In this document: positions 42,338-55,297 of the stretch, piece after piece
How the letters are laid out: every line of letters begins with the position of its first letter
How positions within the stretch are numbered: position 1 is the stretch's first letter
Assembly (NCBI GenBank): GCA_038277395.1
Contig: CM076194.1
Span: 180,993,232 to 181,057,231 of the forward strand
DNA: 64,000 bases
Direction of reading: 5' to 3'
DNA from: Dryocosmus kuriphilus
Lineage: Eukaryota; Arthropoda; Insecta; Hymenoptera; Cynipidae
Made by a program: the position numbers and the translations under genes
Notes under the pieces: generated by a model
What the model saw: only the letters and a program-made list of their open reading frames with translations
What the model was told of the DNA's origin: nothing
Databases searched by the model: none

Positions 42338-44699
42338 TTAAATAAAGTAGGGGTTGTGGGCCCGAAAGGGGTGACGGTAAGTAAGGAAGTTCCGACAGGT
42401 GGTGTACTGGAAAGGGGTTCTCGTGCGGGGTTTGGTATTCAGGTCTTTCTCTGTGTCCATGGGAAGATCAAGATTGGGGTCAACCTGTTCTATGTTTGTA
42501 AAGGAGGGTACTGGAGGGAGGTCAAGGTGCGAGAAGAGGATCGTCGTATTTTTATTTTTAAATTGGATTAACGGGGTTTCCGAGGCTGATGAAGTATCCT
42601 TCATTTGGACAAAAGTACCAGTTCGGGAAATGAAAAGCGCGTTGTCGCAACCCTTAGGGCTATAGGTTCCAGTGAAACCGGATAAATCGATCTCTTCATC
42701 CAAGTACTTAACCTCGACTAAACCTGATGTTTGGGAGGGGTTCCGTTCTTTGTTCTTCCTCGCTGGAGAGAGAATTTCTTGGGGTTTATCCGACTTTACC
42801 CGAGGCACATCTACCCTACAATGTGCCTCAGTTTCAGTGGAGATAAGACCTTCCTTTCTACATTTGTAACAGAACCTTCTCCTAGGTTCCTTACATTCGA
42901 AGAACCGGTGACCGGATTGTCGGCAATTCCAACAGTTAAGAATTTTAGTGTCGTTGTTCGAGGGGGTGTCGGTTTCTGAAGGGGAGCTACGGTTGGGGTA
43001 GCTAGGCTTACTTGGTTTGGGATCGGTACCGGGTGGGGCGGAGTTATTTGGGGGATGCCTAGACCTGTTTCTATCGTTGCGTTTGCCATCCTCTTTCTTT
43101 TCTATTGACAGGTAAGCTACATCTACTGGTTCCTCTTGGAAGGACAACTCGCCCACTTCGTCGGGTAGCTATAACTTCTCGTGGCTTCTCTCAGCTCTTC
43201 TATCCCACCTTCTAAACCTAGAGTCTTTGTATACGAGGTGTGGTAGCAGGGAACGTTCCGGTGAAGGTGGGGGTTTATAATTCCTTGCAACCCGGTAGCT
43301 CTTTTTGGCAATATTTGCGAGGTGTTCGAGGTGGACGAAATCTCGGACATCAGTTCTGCGGATGGCCAATAACAATCGGGGTAAAAGGTTTCGGTGTGCG
43401 TAGCTAACTTCCTCGGTTTCGGGCATCCGAGGTGACAATTTGCCAAACATCGCCCTCATACACGTCAGGTAATCCGAGGCCGACTCTTCTTCACCTTGAG
43501 TCCGCTGGTGAATCTCCTGCCTCAGCTCGAATTGGAAGTCGGAGTCCCTGAATCGGATTTTAAATGCCCTTGCGAACTGGTCATAACTCTGCCATAGGTG
43601 CTTGGAGCCTCTAAACCAATTAAGGGCGATCCCCTACTTCTATGCGCATCAAGAAAACGTCGGAATCTTCGCTGAGAGAACCCGAGTATTTAGTGTTCCA
43701 TTTTCGCATGGTCTCGTAAGTGCGCGCGGGGTTGGGGGGAGCGGAATTGTAATCGCTGCGATATGCGCGACGAGAGTTAATTTGAAGATGACGTGAGTCG
43801 TCGTAGACGACCTGTGACCGGCGCGCTGGGGGCCAGCCGCGTTTGGCCCTAGGGGGTAGGGTGTATGTGCGTCATTCTCCGTATATACTTCACGCGCGGT
43901 GGGCGAAGGAAAGAGGAAGGGGTCATCGTAGCCTGTGCGGTAGCATTGCATATCCAAGTGGGAGCGGTAGAGATCTTCGAAGGCGACCTGTGATCGGCGG
44001 GGAGGATTTAAAGTACTAGACCCGAGAGGGTGAAGGTGCGAGAAAGGGTTATGTTCTTGTTCATAAAAAGGTTGGGGGGGCGGTAAATCTCGCAGCGAGT
44101 GGGGGAGTGTTCGAAGCCCGTCGCTAATTCATCTCTTCGTCGGGCGATGGTGCGACTAGTTCGGGGGTTCCCTCCCATGCGGTGTTGGGCAGCCCCGCAT
44201 GTATCCTCCCTCCTCCTTACGTCATTCGCGGTTGGACGGTGTGACTCACTACCATGATGTTCACTCCTCGTGAGGTTACCATGATTTGTGCGCGCGTTAC
44301 CCCGTTCGGTCGCCTCTCATCTAGGCCCGCTCGCGATTCCCGAAGAATGATAACCCGGTAGTTCCCCGTTTTCTATTAGATCCTCAATCATCTCGAGATA
44401 CGCAGCATATAAGTCGGTCTGTGTTCCGACGTTGGCCGTGCCGGATCCCGAATTACTGCCCGCCAATTCACCCCGGTCTTCCATATCGTGATCAGAGAGG
44501 GATCTACGAGGACCAGAGTGACCGGGTTCGTCCGAGGTACCGCGCTGATCCAGTAGGTCACCAGGCCCGGAGTCCACGATACCATATTCCACTCGGACCG
44601 CGCGTAATAGGCGTTCGCGAAGGATTGCAAAACTCCCGGTAATTGAAAGATCACGGGATTCTAGTTGCGGGATGAGCTCCTCTTTTTACCCTTCGTCAT
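42338..44699 (-). pseudogene. gypsy gag, multiply frameshifted
   Basis: Begins MTKGKKRSSSRN at 44699, and a neighbouring frame continues LESRDLSITGSFAILRERLL into the acidic frame ending GYHSSGIASGPR (44317). The capsid region reads in pieces between 43960 and 43123 (RTYETMRKWNTKYSGSLSED about 43730, then MRAMFGKLSPRMPETEEVSY from 43459). 43156-42338 holds the nucleocapsid CWNCRQSGHRFFEC (a CCHC knuckle, C-x2-C-x4-H-x4-C) and a second, degenerate CYKC...HC. It would bind and package the RNA. Several frameshifts make it nonfunctional. Confidence 0.75.
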
Positions 44700-47600
44700 T
44701 TTTAAAAATTACTTAGGGCGACCACTAAATTCAACAATAAGGGGAGAAGGTGATTGTCAGAGTCTCGAAGCTGCTATATTAGTTCCAGATACAATTTTGG
44801 CTCACTTTTGGAGCGATAATAATGTGCGGGCAATAAGGGGATAATACTGGCAACAGTTGGTGGTTACAATGTGCGATACAAGGGGTGCAACCACAGAATA
44901 TACAAATACAAATGTGCGTATGTGTAGGTTGGAGTGCCTTAGGGTTTTGCCTACTAACTCAAAAAAAAAAAAACACTAGGTGGTTGGCACGGAATCGTAA
45001 ATCAGATTTGAAATAATTTTAACCATTTAAATTTTAGATAAGTTGCGCTAATAGCTGCAGACTCAGGAACTAAGTTTTAAAATCAATTAGGAGGGTTGTT
45101 AGGGGTATGGTGACCGGTACGGGACCGTGAACTATACCTTAGTATCGGGGTGGCAGTTGACAAAGGGGCCTCAAATAATACTCCCAAAATAAACGTCTTC
45201 ATTGCTAAGAGGCTGGAGTTCTTGTAAAAAAAAATCTAACATGGTCATGGTTAAGGGGTCAAAATTAATATTTTAAAATAAAATATCATCGCTACGAATT
45301 GATCGAAATCGTTATTTAAAGATCAAATACGGTCTCCGTTACGGGACCAAATATAAAATTTTGAAGTCAAGTGTAATTGTGGATAGGGGATCGAAAATAA
45401 TGCTTCAAAATAAAATAATGTCGTTATTAATGTGGATAGGGGATCGAAAATAATTCTTCAAAATAAAATAACGTCATTATGAAGGGGTCGAAATTAAAAT
45501 TTGGAATCAGATTTCATAGTTTATAGGGGATCGCAATGATTTTAAGGGTTGAGAAGTACATTTCAAAATCAAGTGCGGCAATTGATGAATTATCGGAAAT
45601 TATAATTTAAAGGAAGGCGAATAAGTACTACAGAATTGAAAGCATTATTTTAAAGTGGAACACGACAATTGGTATGGGATCGAAATTAATACACTCTTTG
45701 AAAACGGAATACAATAATTAATGCGGGATCCAAAAACGGCATTTTAAAATCAATCACAATAATTGATCGAGGGTCAAAATGATATTTTAAAATTGAATGA
45801 ATACTTAAGACTGGCTCGAAATTAGTATTTTAAAATTAAATCTGATAATTGGTACGGAATTGAAAATACTGTTTTAAAATGCAAGTAGATAATTATTACC
45901 GGGTTGTAAACGATATTTTAGAATCAAAATGATGATTGATAAGGGATCGAAAATAATTCTTCAAAATGAGGTAGATAGTTGTCGTAGAATCAAAAATAAT
46001 ATTTTAGAACTAAATATGACAATTGATGAGGATCCGGAATTTATTCAAATTAACTGACTTAGGTGGAATTATTTTAACTAAATTAAAATGTGTAATCCTA
46101 TTATGACAACTAGCCACTGAACAAAGTAATATTCCTGTCTTCAGTTCTCACAAAACTAAATTAGTAAGAAAAGTTCTAAAATGTTGGTGCCAAATATAAA
46201 ATGATTAAATTAAAGCAATATTTCCACGTAAAATATGTTCATCCCTACGGGATCCAAATTACTAATTAAAAATCAAATATGGTCATTGAAAATGGATTGA
46301 AATAATATTCTAAATTCAAGTATGATAACAATAAAGCGTTGGGAAAGACACTCGAAAGGCCGAAACCGTGATTGATACAGGCTCGAAAACAAGGACTTAA
46401 GATAAGGAGACTAATTAACACAGGGTTGTAAATAGTACGTTCACTCAAGCACGTGATAGATAAAGTTTCAAAAGCGAGTATTTAAGATAAGGAGAATAAT
46501 TAATACAGGATTGGAAATAATATTCTGAAACGAAGTGTAGTAACCGGTATAGGGTCAGGAGTATTATTGCTTAGAATCACCCATAGTAGCTGATAAGGCC
46601 ATAAATACTATTTTCAAAACGGGACGAGTAATTAATACATTAACGAGAATAACACTTCAGAATTAAATCATATATTTGGTATGAGACAAGAAATAATATT
46701 TTTAAATCCAAATAGATAGATATTATAGGACTGAGAATAATATTTAAAATTTACTTATGACCATGATATTTTTAAAATTGAACATAGTAATTAATAGGGG
46801 ACATCCGGAACGATATTTTAAAATCAAATATAATAAATTAACATCGACTTGAAATTGTCAATGTAAAATGAAATCTGATCATTTGGACCAGAACGACAAT
46901 AATATTTTAAAATCTCATGTGATAATTACTTCGGCATCGAAATCAATATTTTTAAATTAAATAGGATGCCAAATACAAGGTTGGGCACGATATTCTAATG
47001 TCATATACAATAGTAGATAAGGGATCAATAATAATTCAAAATCAAATATGATAATACTGACGCCTTGAAAGAGACGCTTGTTATGCCAAGCACGTGGTAG
47101 ATAAAGGTTCGAAAACAGAAATTTAAGATAAGGAGGATAATTACCATCGGATCGGAAATAATATTTTGAAGTTATTGTGGCAACTGGTTCCGGATCGAAA
47201 GTCGTATTCCTTTGAGTCAACCCAAAACAAGTGATAGAGGTCATAAATAATGTTTTCAAAACAGGGCAAGTAATTAGTACCCTATCGGGGATAACACCTC
47301 GAGATTAAATTGTATACTGGGTACGATATGGGAAATAATATTTCAAAATTCAGGAAGAAGATTATTGTGAGGTTGCGAACATATTTTTAAAAGTTGAAAG
47401 CGAGTATTGAAATTACGTATAGTAATGACATTTTAAAAATTGAATATAATAATTTAAATCTTGGTATTTTAAAGTTATTTTACAGATACTCTTAAGTCGA
47501 ACATAATTAATTAACATAAACTTAGACTAGCGATTTAGAATTGGGTCTAACCTTTTATGTTGAGATTACAATAATATTTCAAAATTGGAATATGGTAATA

Positions 47601-48008
47601 GTAGGGTAATCAGGAACGATACTGTAAAATTAAAATGATAAATCAGTACAGACTCGAGTCTCGCAACTTAAAATGGAGTCTGACCGTTCAAACTAGAACG
47701 ACTACAATATTTAGAAATCACATATAATAAATTAGTAAGGAGTCGACATTAGCAGTTGAAATTTTAAATCGGACGATTCGTACAAAATCAAAATTGAAAT
47801 TGTAAGACCGCGTATAATAATTATTTTAATATCTAAATATTCTGATACATACACTGTTGGGAACGATATTTTAATGTTAAATTGAGTAACCATCACATGC
47901 CAAAAATACTATTTTAAAAATTAAATTTTATGATTTATTTAGATCCAGGAGTGTTTTTCTAAAATTCAGTATGTGTTACCTTAAAATGATGCGACCACTT
48001 TTAATTTT
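44700..48008 (-). other. 3.3-kb gypsy leader with degenerate tandem repeats
   Basis: Noncoding, strongly AT-rich. Words such as GGGATCGAAAATAAT, ATTTTAAAAT and AATTGATA recur every 50-60 bases from about 45150 to 47960. Adjacent near-copies lie at 45381 and 45434 (53 bases apart). The repeats are diverged, and no protein frame of note occurs. It lies between the primer site and gag. Confidence 0.65.
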
Positions 48009-48010
48009 AA

Positions 48011-48028
48011 GCCCCACGTTGGGCGCCG
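48011..48028 (-). promoter_or_regulatory. tRNA-Lys primer-binding site
   Basis: On the minus strand CGGCGCCCAACGTGGGGC, one base different from TGGCGCCCAACGTGGGGC, the complement of the tRNA-Lys 3' end. It sits 2 bases inside the 5' LTR, where reverse transcription is primed. This fixes the element's orientation. Confidence 0.88.
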
Positions 48029-48030
48029 TT

Positions 48031-50282
48031 TGTGACATGCACATTTGCGTGGTCAGGCAAGAACATGTACAAGACGGCCCGGAACAAACTCAAAACAAAG
48101 CAAATCTTAAAATACGCAATAAACCTCAAGGATCCCAAGTCAGATCTTCACAAAACTAACCCAAAACTCAAATGAATAACTGTAAGACTCGGAAATGGGA
48201 CATCCTACCAAAATCCAAAAATTACAAAACTCTAAAATCCTGAATTTATGGGCGCCAGTCCTTCTGCGGACACCAAAAAAAGGATCGTTAAAATTCTACC
48301 CTGGGCCGCCGACTTTACCGCCTAGCTCAGCCTCCAATTTATTATTAATCTAATCATATTACGGTAGAGGGGATGGGTTAAGCATCATATAACATAACTC
48401 AGTAAAAACATTTAAAAAATGGTTAAATATAAAAGTTTATTGATAAGCAGTTTAAAAATTTCAGTCAAATGTATTATTCTTAACAGTTTCGATATCTTTG
48501 AATTTACAGCAAAGAGAATTACCAGAAGTTCTAAATTTAATCTGAATACAAAATACCGATTTGAATCTAGCAAAATTTATAAAACACAGTCCTAAAAGGA
48601 AATTCCGAGCCTGAAAGAATGGAATTTACAACAAAATTATTCGTCGTGTTACAAAAAAAAAGGAACGGATATAACCTGTACTACGATAGGGTGATAAACC
48701 TTCAAATAGCAAATTTGGCAGCGATGGTAGACAAAATCGACAAAGTGGTGAATTATAATCAAGTATACATAGCAGCGATAATCAATGTACACAATTTTAA
48801 AAGGGATACCAAGCAAAGGTCGAAATGCAAAATCACAAAATAATACGAAGAGAAAATATACTAGCCTGTCATCGCAAATCATCGGGTACGAGATAAAAAA
48901 GGAAGAAGGACAAGCAAAAATACAAAAGTGCATTAATAATTACATGATAAGCCCGAAAATGTTGGGGAGTACAAATATTTGCAAGAATAAAGCAGATAAG
49001 CAACCGGATTTCGTACCTTCAAGTCAACTGCGAACGCATGGCCGACGCCGGGAGAACAAAGAAAAACTACGGTTCGATAAAAGGGTTCAGAGAACGGATA
49101 ACACATTAATCATAAAAAACAAACTACGCTGAAAAGGAAGACTTGGCAAAACCGGAGGGATTCGGAGTGAAAATGGGGATAGAGTTCTAGACAGGGGGGT
49201 TACTTTCCAGAGGTGGGAGCCACGCGGTCGACCGAGACACCAAAAAGTAGCATGTGAATTCTATTATACACGGAAAAAGGGAGCGAAACGGTAAAAAAAT
49301 GGGCTTGAGAGACTCGCCCTTCGGCTCTCCATAGTCCGAGGGGGGGGGGGGGGGGGGGGGGGGGGGGACACACATCACAAAAATCACTCAATAAATTATC
49401 TAAAAGAAAAGTCAATGGGTCAGCCAAGAAATCCCCAAAGAAAGCTCACGTATATATACTATTTAGTTGGATTTCGTGGCTGGACCATTACAAAATTCAC
49501 ACTCGTACCTTCACCTTACTCGCAGCCGTGTCGTTGACACGAAGATTGTCCTGTCGGTGCGTTCACGTCTGGCTTACAACCTTTCCTCTCTACGCAATGA
49601 TACAAAGTGTCTCTGCTGACCGTTCACCGAGGGACTCGAGAGGTGGTTACGGTGGGGGACTGAGTACACGGGATGGGGCAAGGGAGAGAGAGCTCGCTTC
49701 TCGTCCGCGCTTCTGATTGGTCTGCTTTGTCGCCTGATCTTCCCTTCGCAAAGCCCTCCTTCCTTCCTTTTCCTTCCCACGCAAGCGTCCGAGAATTCAC
49801 CGTCATCCTTTTTTCCTCGGAGAAGAGCTGCTCATCACGGTGTCGGGGCAAGGGGGGGCGGTTGAATCCCTTTAAACTATCTTCAAGATGGACGTCCGTG
49901 GTTCTCCGAATAGACCCTCGAAAATAGTAAAAAGTCTCAAAGACACAACTGTTCAACCCTTTCCTCGTAGGGAGAACTACCAAACATTAAATTCGTCCTA
50001 CCCCTTATTGGTTGGGGAAGAACAATTTAACAAAATAACAATGGTCGTACCTATCCTCGCTGGAACTGCTGCTTGGGTCTTGGATGGCCACCACTGCTTC
50101 CAAAAAAAAATATCCTCAACTGGAACATGCCCAGTATCTTGGTGAGCCAAAAATTGCCACCCTCCTCCTTCTTCAACTGGTAGAGGCCTGGTATCTTAGA
50201 AGTGGGAGATGACGAACAAAATCTCAAAAATCGGATAAACCGGAAGGAAGAACTAAACGAAGGTCGTAGGACAGTAGGTTGA
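48031..50282 (-). repeat. 5' LTR
   Basis: Partner of 37443-39503, with a 28-base G run at 49340-49367 at the matching place. It contains about 350 bp (49862-50209) that the other LTR has lost. The right border is judged from the last shared bases, GACAGTAGG. Confidence 0.88.
49340..49367. repeat. G homopolymer, 28 bases
   Basis: Inside the 5' LTR. Confidence 0.95.
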
Positions 50283-51180
50283 AGGTGACGACAACCCCTA
50301 TTCGATGACTCAATGAAGAAGTAGCCAGACTCTCAACTCGCAAATTGGGGTGGATGATTTTTGTGTTCCGGAGAGCTCAGGAGTTTATATATAAAACATA
50401 GTAAACAATATCAAAAAAAAACTCAATTAATCTAAATTTAATCTGAGTTAAACGCCAAGGAGTGCCGAATTTGCCGTCTATGTCGGACCGAGTGACCAGG
50501 AAATTTTAAAAATGTGAATTTAACTACAATAAAATTCTCTAAAATCTCGAAATTAATGTTTGTGAGCTGCAATAAAATTGCAACTTCACAGTATATATAT
50601 AATGTAAGAAGTATTTTATTCTTATACTTTCTTTTTATACATGAAATATTATTTATTATAAATTTTAAGAGAGATTTGGCATGTGAGAGGAGAAGTCAAG
50701 AGGAGTGAAATTTCAGGAAACAAAGACTTTGGACTCAGACTCGGAAATATTTCAGCGACGTCAAAATACTAGAAAAACAAATATGAAAATGATTAAATTT
50801 CAATTATTAGGAATAAAAATAGTATCAAATTTGACCAAATATGAAATAAGAATGATCACCTTTGTCTTATCTTTGGCACTATCACATCATCATGATACTT
50901 CGAAGCATCGAACTTGCATTTTTTTTCCTATGTCGAATACGAATTTAAATGGAATATACATCTGCTAAAATAAGCGACCACGTAAATAATTATTGTCAAC
51001 AAGATTATTCATAAAATAGTAACTCAAATGAGTCTTTTATATCTAGATATTTCTACTTGTTAACGAAAAAGAATTTGCTTTTGATTATTATTATTGCTTA
51101 ATCATTTTTTTTTTATTTATATACAATTAGACTACATACTTACAACAACCACTTAAACGTATACTCGAATTTTTAACGCT
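50283..51180. other. AT-rich DNA, no gene seen
   Basis: Short frames only (for example 50705-50968), without recognisable domains. Confidence 0.35.
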
Positions 51181-51194
51181 ATTTAAAGATCGGA

Positions 51195-51273
51195 AACGCT
51201 GCGGCGGGATTCGAACCTAACTACGGCCTACTTAAAATCTAACCGAACGCATCATATACTTCCCTAACGGCTA
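51195..51273 (-). ncRNA. tRNA-like / SINE-like sequence split by a MITE
   Basis: On the minus strand a perfect B box GGTTCGAATCCC (51217-51206) follows an A-box-like TAGCCGTTAGGG (51273-51262) with 56 bases between starts, longer than a standard tRNA. A MITE sits exactly at the TA of the A box. The rest of the sequence, GCCGAGATGCT, continues at about 51524-51534. T-stem and acceptor do not pair well, so it is more likely a SINE head than a tRNA gene. Confidence 0.35.
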
Positions 51274-51521
51274 CCCAGTGGGCACAAAAATGCAGGACGT
51301 CTTTACAACATCTTAACGACATCTTTACGACGTCGCGAAGACGTCCTATGTTCATGTCGTAAAGATGACGTAAAGACATCTTTGCGACATTAAAATATCT
51401 TAAAATGTCTTAAAGATGTCTTAAAGATATCTTTACGACACGGACATAGGACGTCTTCGCGACGTCGTAAATATGTCGTTAAGATGTCGTAAAAACTTCC
51501 TGAATTTTTGTGCTCACTGGG
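51274..51521. mobile_element. 248-bp MITE with TA target duplication
   Basis: Inverted ends CCCAGTGGGCACAAAAATGC and, on the other strand, CCCAGTGAGCACAAAAATTC, flanked by TA on both sides. The interior is itself a long palindrome made of GACGTC, TCTTTACGAC and TCTTAAAGAT words. No coding capacity. It must have moved using a transposase encoded elsewhere. Confidence 0.88.
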
Positions 51522-51639
51522 TAAGCATCTCGGCTATCGAACCGCTTGAGTGTCCGTAACAAAATCCAAGGTAAGACGCTTTCCTACATTGGGTAAAGGT
51601 AGAATGAAAAATGCTATTAATTCTTTTCTCTTCGAAATT

Positions 51640-52620
51640 TTATATATAAAAATAAAAGTTTCCCATAAATCCTTTTAGAACGACATTTCTGTACTTAGTC
51701 GCAATTTTTTACAGTAAAAGCAGTCCTCTTAAATTCCTATTAGGTCCACTTAGAAAAATTTAAGGAAATTTAGGTTTGATGACATTTAAGTTCCCCTTAG
51801 ATGCTTTTAGAACGACAATTCTATACTTGTCGCATGTTTTGCACTAAAGGGAGTCCTCTCAAATTCCTATTAAGTTCACTTAGAAAAATTTAAGGAAATT
51901 TAATTCTGATGGACGCTGACGTTCGTTCCCCTTAGATCCTTTTAGAACGACAATTCTATACTTAGTCGCATTTTTGGCAGTATAGTCAGTCCTCTTAAAT
52001 TCCTATTAGGTTCACTTAGAAAAATTTAAGGAAATTTAATTTTGATGACGCTTAAGTTCCCCTTAGATCCTTTTAGAAGGACAATTCTATACTTGTCGCA
52101 TTTTTGGCAGTAAAGGCAGTCCTCTTAAATTCCAATTAGGTTCTCTTAGAAAAATTTAAGGAAAAATAATTTTGATGGAGGCTTACGTTCTCTTTAGATC
52201 CTTTTAGAACGAAACGACCATTCTATACTTGTCGCATTTTTGGCACTAAACGCAGTCCTCTTAAATTCCTATTAGGTCCACTTAGAAAAATGTAAGGAAA
52301 TTTAATTTTGATGACGCTTAAGTTCCCCTTAGGTCCTCTTAGAATAGTTTCCACTTAAACATTCCTCTTAAATCCCTATTAGATTCACTTAAGGAGACGT
52401 TAAAAAAGTAATTTTGGTTTTTAATTCCACTTCGGTTCCTCATACAAGCTATTACAAACATTTCACGAAATTAACAGTATATCCCGAATCTCCTTCAGAA
52501 GGTGTTACAACCAATTACGTTCCACAAACCCTCTTTAAATCCACTTAAACCTCTAATGGTAATCTTAGATGTTTTTAAATGGATTGTAATGATACCTAAG
52601 AGGTATTTTTACTAGGGACA
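51640..52620. repeat. 131-135-bp tandem repeat
   Basis: The mark CCTTTTAGAACGACA (or close) occurs at about 51671, 51803, 51938, 52069, 52200 and, diverged, 52335, giving spacings of 131-135. Units contain GTCCTCTTAAATTCCTATTAGG. The last units decay to about 52620. No frames of note. Confidence 0.88.
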
Positions 52621-53260
52621 ACTACATAACTGCTAAATTGAAAATTACAACTACATTCACATCTTTCTACGTAGATGTTAATTAATATTTTTCCATTGTG
52701 TAACGCTTTGATCCACTTTTGGATCAAAATTTGACGCCGTGGGATTTAGTGTAATTTAGTGTGTCCTACATAATTCAACCAGTTAACCCTATGTCCATAA
52801 GGTTACATGCTAATTTTAATAATCATTTTTTCTCATAAACTAAGTTCTGAAGCCTCAGAAAATTTGAAAATCATATTTTTATTGCTAGTGACAATGACAT
52901 TTAGGGTGCAGTTCCGTATAGCTGAACCCTCCGATTTCCTTCAAACTCTGTATACTTATGTAGTTTGACGCTCTGATTACAAATATGATAGTGAAAATTG
53001 TCGACAATTCGATTTTCATGGTGAAAACTATGAAAACCCCATGAAAATCATGGCTTTTTGCGTTTTTCCCACATCCAATACGCAAATTTTTCAGAAAAGT
53101 TTCGTATAAAAGTGGTAGATCTCATCGAAATACACCCTTTTTGTTTCACTCATTTTTGCTCTGCAGTCAGTTTTTTGCAAGATATTCGATGTCGAATGTG
53201 GAAAAATGCATGAAGCTTTCATATCTCAAATTCGCAATGATCGAATCCATTTACCTCCGA

Positions 53261-53278
53261 CCCCCCCCCCCCCCCCCC
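53261..53278. repeat. C homopolymer, 18 bases
   Basis: In the left arm of the foldback element. Confidence 0.95.
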
Positions 53279-53480
53279 AACCATAAAAAACTAATAAAAA
53301 TAATGGTTTTTTTACGTTTATCTCAGTAAACACGCAGAATTTAGAAAAATATTCCCAAAAAAAAGCTGGGAGCTAGTTTACAAATACATCTTTTCCATTT
53401 TATATACTTTTTATCTAAAACCATTATTTTTCGAGAAAAATAGGATTGCGTTGGAAAAACAAGAAAAAGAAGAAAATTAC

Positions 53481-53790
53481 GGAAATGCGTTCGGTCACGC
53501 TTGTTCCCATTTTCAAGGTTAAGTGGGGTGGAGGGCGCTACGCATTCACTGACTTACGGAAATGCGTTCGGTCACGCTCTTCCCCCCTTCTAAGATTAAA
53601 TGGGGGAGGGCTACGCTTTCACTGTCAGGTCACGTAAATGCGTTCAGTCACGCTCGTCACCCTTTCCAAGGTAAGATGAGGAGCCGTCTACGCATTCACG
53701 GACAGCTCAAGGAAATGCGTTCTGTCACGCCGACTCTGTTTACCTCTTTTCCCACGCTTGTTTTATCTGTCACTCGTCCCAAAATGTCAC
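53481..53790. repeat. 77-bp tandem repeat, four units
   Basis: GGAAATGCGTTCGGTCACGC starts recur at about 53481, 53558, 53634 and 53711. GC-richer than the arms around it. Confidence 0.88.
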
Positions 53791-54445
53791 ACAATAATCA
53801 CTAATCACCCGCTAATCTATAATTTTTTCGGAAATTATCACGTGTGGAATAATGTGGAATAAAATGCATGTAAAAAAAAATGTGTATCTCGATGAGATCT
53901 ACAACTTTTGTTTGAAACATTTTTCGAAATTCTGCATATTTATTGAGATAAACGCAAAAACGATGATTTTTATATGGTTTCTATGGTTTTCACTATGAAA
54001 ATTTTATTTTCGTCAATTTTCAGTGTGATTTTCGTGATCAGCGCATCAAAATACGAAAGTATACGTAGTTTCAACGAAATCGAAGGTAAATGGATATCGA
54101 GCATGGTGAATTAGAGATATGAAAGCTTCATGCATTTTTCCACATTCGACATCGAATATCTTGCAAACAATTGACTGTAGAGCAAAAATGAGTGAAACAA
54201 AAAAGGTGTATTTCGATGAGATCTATAACTTTTATATGAAACTTTCCTCAAAGATTTGTGTATTGGCTGAGGTAAACACAAAAAACAATGATTTTCATGG
54301 ATTTTTCATAGTTTTCACCATGAAAGTTGAATTTTCGCCAATTTTCACTATTATATTCGTAATCAGCGCGTCAAAATACATAAGTGTACGGAGTTTGAAG
54401 GACATCGGATGGTTCAGCTACATGGAACTTTATCCGCCATTTAAT

Positions 54446-54996
54446 TCGAATTCCTACTTTGAACTGATATTTGAGAAAAAAACATTCATTCAGTTAGGGA
54501 GGTATTTACACATTTCAGTGATTTTTCTTTAAGAATATTTTTTTTTCATAGTAACATTTATTTTATTTATTGAAATTTTTTACATATAAAATATGACGTT
54601 TTAAAGTAATACAATATATATTTTTTCCTATGGTAAATCTCACTGTTATGGCCGCCTGAATTTACCCCTATTTGAAACTTTTTTTTGCATTTTCACTCCC
54701 TAAATTTGAATCAGCGGAATTTCACTGATTCTCAGTGAATTTTCACTGATTGAAATAGCTACAAGTCGGTTACTAGAAATCAGTGGAAAAGCACACAAAT
54801 CAGTAAAACAGGCTTCACTATTTCAATCAGTGTCAACTTATAGCAGACACTTTAGACACAATGGCGCATCACTTGAATTAATATCTATCTTTAACAGTTC
54901 ACTTATAAATTACATAATTTTTATCGGAACAGATCATGCGACCTGTCTATTGCGTTTGCGAATCACGGCTCGCAGCGCCAACATATGGCGACAGTT
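54446..54996. other. AT-rich DNA with TCACTGAT words
   Basis: CACTGATT/AATCAGTG words recur at 54715-54840. No gene is seen. Confidence 0.35.
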
Positions 54997-55043
54997 CAGA
55001 GCCGGATTAAGATAATCGTTGGCCCAGGGCTGAGAAATTTTTC

Positions 55044-55045
<2 letters not shown>

Positions 55046-55078
<33 letters not shown>
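55046..55078. repeat. C homopolymer, 33 bases
   Basis: The longest homopolymer in the window, just inside the putative hAT end. Confidence 0.95.
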
Positions 55079-55297
55079 TACATATTGAAAAAATTAAAAT
55101 AATAAATACATTTATTTATTTATTTAAATTGATTCACCAGCATATTTATGACTAAAAAAACGTGTATCATATGCAATCTATATATACAAAGAACTCTTGG
55201 TGAAATAAAATGCTTGTTCTGTTTCATAAATATATAATTTATATTTATTGATATGTAATTTTAAATTAAAATTACACTGTAAATTGCCTATATAGTA

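Larger units (their letters stand above)
37443..50282 (-). mobile_element. 12.8-kb Ty3/gypsy LTR retrotransposon, minus strand, inactive
   Basis: LTRs of about 2 kb lie at 37443-39503 and 48031-50282. On the coding strand they begin TGCAGCC and end ATGTCACA. Next to the 5' LTR (on the right) lies a primer site for tRNA-Lys, and then a 3.3-kb leader. Gag, protease, RT, RNase H and integrase follow in order toward the left. Gag and pol are broken by frameshifts, an internal deletion and a homopolymer expansion, so the copy is dead. I could not find a clean target duplication at the outer ends (GTAT before 37443 is not repeated after 50282), so the outer right border is uncertain by a few bases. 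Confidence 0.9.
52895..54445. mobile_element. 1.55-kb foldback element with tandem-repeat core
   Basis: Long inverted arms, about 52895-53440 and 53870-54445. GAAGCTTTCATATCTCAAATTC pairs with GAATTAGAGATATGAAAGCTTC, and GATATTCGATGTCGAATGTGG pairs with CCACATTCGACATCGAATATC. The centre is a 77-bp tandem repeat. An 18-base C run (53261-53278) lies in the left arm and is absent from the right arm. No transposase is inside. The frame 54119-54532 is a by-product of the arm. Confidence 0.75.
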
